Of a stretch of 6,293 bases of DNA, positions 3,579 to 6,293 are shown piece by piece. The notes under the pieces are model-generated. The model was not told where the DNA came from. It did no database searches and saw only the letters and a program-made list of their open reading frames with translations. The stretch lies in NCBI GenBank assembly GCA_905214365.1, contig CAJMMH010000172.1, positions 1-6,293 of the forward strand, given 5' to 3'. The stretch's first letter is position 1, and the number at the start of each line of letters is the position of its first letter. Made by a program: the position numbers and the translations under genes. Origin of the DNA: an uncultured bacterium. Lineage in GTDB: Bacteria; Bacillota; Clostridia; Lachnospirales; Lachnospiraceae.

Positions 3579-6230
3579 ATGAAACTTGGACCTCATGATC
3601 TGAACCGTCTGATTCAGAAACAAGCTGCCCAAAAATCGGGAATCCGACGCGCGGCAGTTACCGTTCTCCGCCTTTTTATTCTGATTACTGTTGTTTGCGC
3701 AGCGGCCGCAGCTGCTGTCGGAATTGGAATCGTACGCAGTGTCATTGCAACTGCTCCGTCCCTGACTGCACAAAGCACTGCTCCCCAAGGGTACTCATCC
3801 CGAATTTATGATGCCGACGGAAACCTGATGCAGGAACTGGTCATGGCGGGAACTAACCGGGAAGAAGTTACCTACGACCAGCTTCCGGCGGATCTTATCA
3901 ATGCGTTTGTTGCCATCGAAGACAGCCGCTATTGGTATCATAACGGCGTAGATGCCCGCGGGATTCTCCGTGCTGCGTATGTTGCCCTGACAACCGGGCA
4001 TTTCTCGGAAGGCGGAAGCACCATCACACAGCAGTTGGTAAAGAACAATGTTTTAAGCGGCGGCTATGAAAAAACACTGACAGAAAAATTCAAACGCAAG
4101 CTCCAGGAACAGTATCTCGCACTTGAACTTGAAAAGATCAGCAATAAAAAGCAGATTCTTCAGGATTATCTTAATACCATCAATCTCGGAAGCAACTGCC
4201 TTGGCGTTCAGGTTGCCGCACGGCGCTACTTTGGCAAAACAGTCTCGGATCTGACGCTGTCTGAGTGTACTGTACTTGCTGCGATCACATCAAACCCAAC
4301 CGCCTACAACCCGATCACGCATCCGGAAAAGAATAACAGCCGACGGAAGATTGTTTTATCCAACATGTTGGATGCCGGAACGATCTCACAGGCACAGATG
4401 GACGAAGCGTTGGCTGATGACGTGTATTCCCGCATCCGGCAGACAAGCGATACCTTCGCATCTTCTTCCGGCAGCGTCTTTTCCTACTTTACAGACGCAG
4501 TGTTCCAGGAGGTTTCCGCCGATCTTCAGGAGGTATACGGATATACCGCGTCCCAGGCAAGTACGCTTCTGTACAGCGGCGGTCTTGAAATTCTCACCAC
4601 GATGGATCCGGACATTCAGAAAGTTGTGGATGAAGAAATCAACAATCCGGCAAACTACTATACGACATCTGGCGAAATGCTGGAGGAATATTCACTCAGC
4701 TACAGCCTCCGTGTCACGAAATTGGACGGAAGTACCGTAATTTATAATGAAAACGATGTTACGAATTATCACCAGAATGTTCTGCAGCAGACTGCCTATA
4801 AAAACATCTTCTCTACAAAGCAGGAGCTAAAGCAGGCCGTACGGGAATTCCGTATTTTCTGCGCAGCAAACGGAGACACCATCGAGCAGGAATCCGTAGA
4901 AGCCATTCTTCAGCCGCAGGCATCACTTGTCCTTATGGATCCCTATACCGGATATGTACTTGCAATTTCCGGCGGACGCGGCGATAAGACCGGAAGCCTG
5001 ACATTAAACCGCGCGGTTGATTCGACCAGGCAGCCAGGATCCTGTTTTAAGATCCTGGCCGATTTTGCCCCCGCGCTTGATACCGGCGGAGCAACGCTCG
5101 CAACAACCTTTTATGACAGTCCCTATTCGGTTGGAAACCAGCAGATTATGAACTGGTGGGGAAACCAGTACCTTGGCTACAACAACATCCGGCAGGGAAT
5201 TAAGTATTCCATGAATGTCGTTGCAATGAAGTGCCTGCAGACGATGGTTTCTCCATCCATCGGCTACGATTACGCCGTTCATTTTGGCATTTCCAGTCTG
5301 ACCGACAGTGACCGTGTTCCTTCCATCGCGCTCGGCGGACTTACCTATGGTGTCAGCAATTTAGAACTTGCCGCCGCCTACTCCGCAATCGCCAATGATG
5401 GAATCTACAACAAGCCGGTTTTCTATACGAAGGTACTTGACCGTTCCGGCAGCGTGATTCTGGAAAACAAAACCGACGGCCAGCGTATCATCAAAAGCAG
5501 CACCGCCGCTCTGCTGACAGACGCTATGATCGATACGGTTTCAAGTGACGGTATGTACTCGGCCTACGGCATTGAGCCGACCGGCTCTCTCTGCCAGGTA
5601 GATGGGATGACGATTGCCGGAAAATCCGGTTCGACCACCGATTCCAACGATGTCTGGTTTGTGGGCTATTCTCCTTATTATACCTGCTCCATCTGGTCCG
5701 GCTATGATTCTTCCAAATCACTCGGAAGCGGCCAGATTTACCATAAGACGCTGTGGCAGAAAATTATGACAAGGCTTCATGATGGTCTGGAAAACCGTGA
5801 ATTCATCTTTTCCGACGAACTGGAATACTATACCATCTGCAGCAAATCCGGCCTGCTTGCTATTGATGGAGTCTGCAACTGTGAAGGAAGCAACGCGACT
5901 GTTTATCAGGAAGCGTTTGCTCCCGGCACTGCGCCGACTGAATACTGCAACCGGCACTACACGCTCTGGATCTGCCGTGATTCCGATCAGAGTGCCGGTC
6001 TTTACTGCCCGGATTCCAGCGTTTACCAGAAGGTATTTTTCCGGATTGACAGCAACGATCTTGCCTCATCAACCGCTACTCTGGATACTCCCTTCCTTGC
6101 CCCCTCCGCGCTCCAGAGCTGTACGCTTCACACCGCTCCGCCGGCAAACACAGAAACGGCTATATCGCCTCCGGAGACCCCTGAAAGCGCCGCAGAGAAC
6201 GATCCTGCTGCGGATAACGGCAACGATTAA
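3579..6230 (+). CDS. Bifunctional class A penicillin-binding protein (glycosyltransferase/transpeptidase)
   Basis: An 883-residue peptidoglycan synthase anchored by one membrane segment (about 27-53) with the enzyme domains outside. The GT51 glycosyltransferase domain (about 75-265) polymerises lipid II: EDSRYWYHNGVD with catalytic Glu114, GGSTITQQLVKNN (145-157), RKLQE with second catalytic Glu177, and KQILQDYLN (191-199). The transpeptidase domain (about 445-735) cross-links stem peptides and is the beta-lactam target: RQPGSCFK with Ser488 and Lys491, SMN (544-546), and KSGST (682-686), a KTG box variant. Residues about 355-444 are an insertion between GLEILTTMDPDIQ and the transpeptidase start, familiar from clostridial class A PBPs. 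A Cys-bearing segment follows (Cys754, 766, 768, 790, 799, 810), including APGTAPTEYCNRH, then a Pro/Ser/acidic tail (about 850-883) likely disordered. The start is fixed by a strong ribosome binding site. It is transcribed alone, divergent from yigZ. Confidence 0.96.
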   Translation: MKLGPHDLNRLIQKQAAQKSGIRRAAVTVLRLFILITVVCAAAAAAVGIGIVRSVIATAPSLTAQSTAPQGYSSRIYDADGNLMQELVMAGTNREEVTYDQLPADLINAFVAIEDSRYWYHNGVDARGILRAAYVALTTGHFSEGGSTITQQLVKNNVLSGGYEKTLTEKFKRKLQEQYLALELEKISNKKQILQDYLNTINLGSNCLGVQVAARRYFGKTVSDLTLSECTVLAAITSNPTAYNPITHPEKNNSRRKIVLSNMLDAGTISQAQMDEALADDVYSRIRQTSDTFASSSGSVFSYFTDAVFQEVSADLQEVYGYTASQASTLLYSGGLEILTTMDPDIQKVVDEEINNPANYYTTSGEMLEEYSLSYSLRVTKLDGSTVIYNENDVTNYHQNVLQQTAYKNIFSTKQELKQAVREFRIFCAANGDTIEQESVEAILQPQASLVLMDPYTGYVLAISGGRGDKTGSLTLNRAVDSTRQPGSCFKILADFAPALDTGGATLATTFYDSPYSVGNQQIMNWWGNQYLGYNNIRQGIKYSMNVVAMKCLQTMVSPSIGYDYAVHFGISSLTDSDRVPSIALGGLTYGVSNLELAAAYSAIANDGIYNKPVFYTKVLDRSGSVILENKTDGQRIIKSSTAALLTDAMIDTVSSDGMYSAYGIEPTGSLCQVDGMTIAGKSGSTTDSNDVWFVGYSPYYTCSIWSGYDSSKSLGSGQIYHKTLWQKIMTRLHDGLENREFIFSDELEYYTICSKSGLLAIDGVCNCEGSNATVYQEAFAPGTAPTEYCNRHYTLWICRDSDQSAGLYCPDSSVYQKVFFRIDSNDLASSTATLDTPFLAPSALQSCTLHTAPPANTETAISPPETPESAAENDPAADNGND

Positions 6231-6234
6231 TCGC

Positions 6235-6249
6235 GTGCATTGATTGCAC
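6235..6249 (+). other. Short hairpin after the PBP stop codon
   Basis: GTGCA (6235-6239) and TGCAC (6245-6249) form a perfect five-pair stem with a five-base loop, starting five bases after the PBP stop. It is followed by TATCAAAAAG, not by T, so it is not a terminator on its own. Confidence 0.3.
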
Positions 6250-6254
6250 TATCA

Positions 6255-6293
6255 AAAAGGAACCGCTTCGCGCTGACTGGTATACAGTCTGTC
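6255..6293. terminator. Probable left half of a terminator cut by the window edge
   Basis: AAAAAGGAACCGC begins at 6255, and its complement reads GCGGTTCCTTTTT, the classic right arm and T-run of a terminator. The tip is visible: GACTG (6275-6279) and CAGTC (6285-6289) enclose a five-base loop. The window's last three bases (GTC) could alternatively begin pairing back to GCTGAC (6272-6277). If a matching arm followed outside the window, this would be a bidirectional terminator for the PBP gene. The second half cannot be seen. Confidence 0.35.

Noticed and set aside
3376..3582. 68-codon plus-strand frame whose stop overlaps the PBP start as ATGA
   Set aside because: It begins with TTG, has no Shine-Dalgarno sequence, and the probable PBP transcription start lies inside it, so most transcripts would lack its beginning.

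Overview
This window looks like chromosomal DNA of a low-to-mid GC Bacillota, most likely a Clostridia/Lachnospiraceae-type gut anaerobe. The reasons are strong AGGAGG ribosome binding sites, an AgrC/AgrA-like (GHKL kinase plus LytTR regulator) two-component pair, a short NfeD, and a class A penicillin-binding protein (PBP) with the inter-domain insertion and Cys-rich C-terminal segment that I know from clostridial PBPs. The species assignment is inference; no rRNA or tRNA is present.

Layout. Positions 1-3260 are read entirely from the minus strand. In order of transcription they hold yigZ (3260-2592), a LytTR response regulator (2595-1873), a GHKL sensor kinase (1880-897), a 233-base gap containing a complex palindromic element, a short NfeD membrane protein (663-178), a 122-base gap with a 50-base tandem repeat, and the first 18 codons of a further gene (55-1, running off the window) that by context may be an SPFH/flotillin-type partner of NfeD. 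yigZ, regulator and kinase overlap by 4 and 8 bases, so they form a translationally coupled operon. A good sigma-A-type promoter precedes yigZ.

Positions 3261-3578 form a divergent promoter region. To its right, on the plus strand, a bifunctional class A PBP (3579-6230) fills most of the rest. It has an extended -10 promoter and a leader of about 155 bases with a terminator-like hairpin near its 5' end. The last 63 bases carry no gene and end in what looks like the left half of a terminator cut by the window edge.

How the parts may work together: the PBP builds and cross-links peptidoglycan, NfeD/SPFH proteins organise membrane domains, and LytTR systems often control cell-envelope or peptide-signalling genes, so an envelope theme is plausible but unproven. 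I see no clear new defence, mobile or biosynthetic system. The most unusual material is non-coding: the mutually exclusive hairpins at 746-867, the 50-base tandem repeat at 72-167, and an 11-base motif repeated at both divergent promoters.
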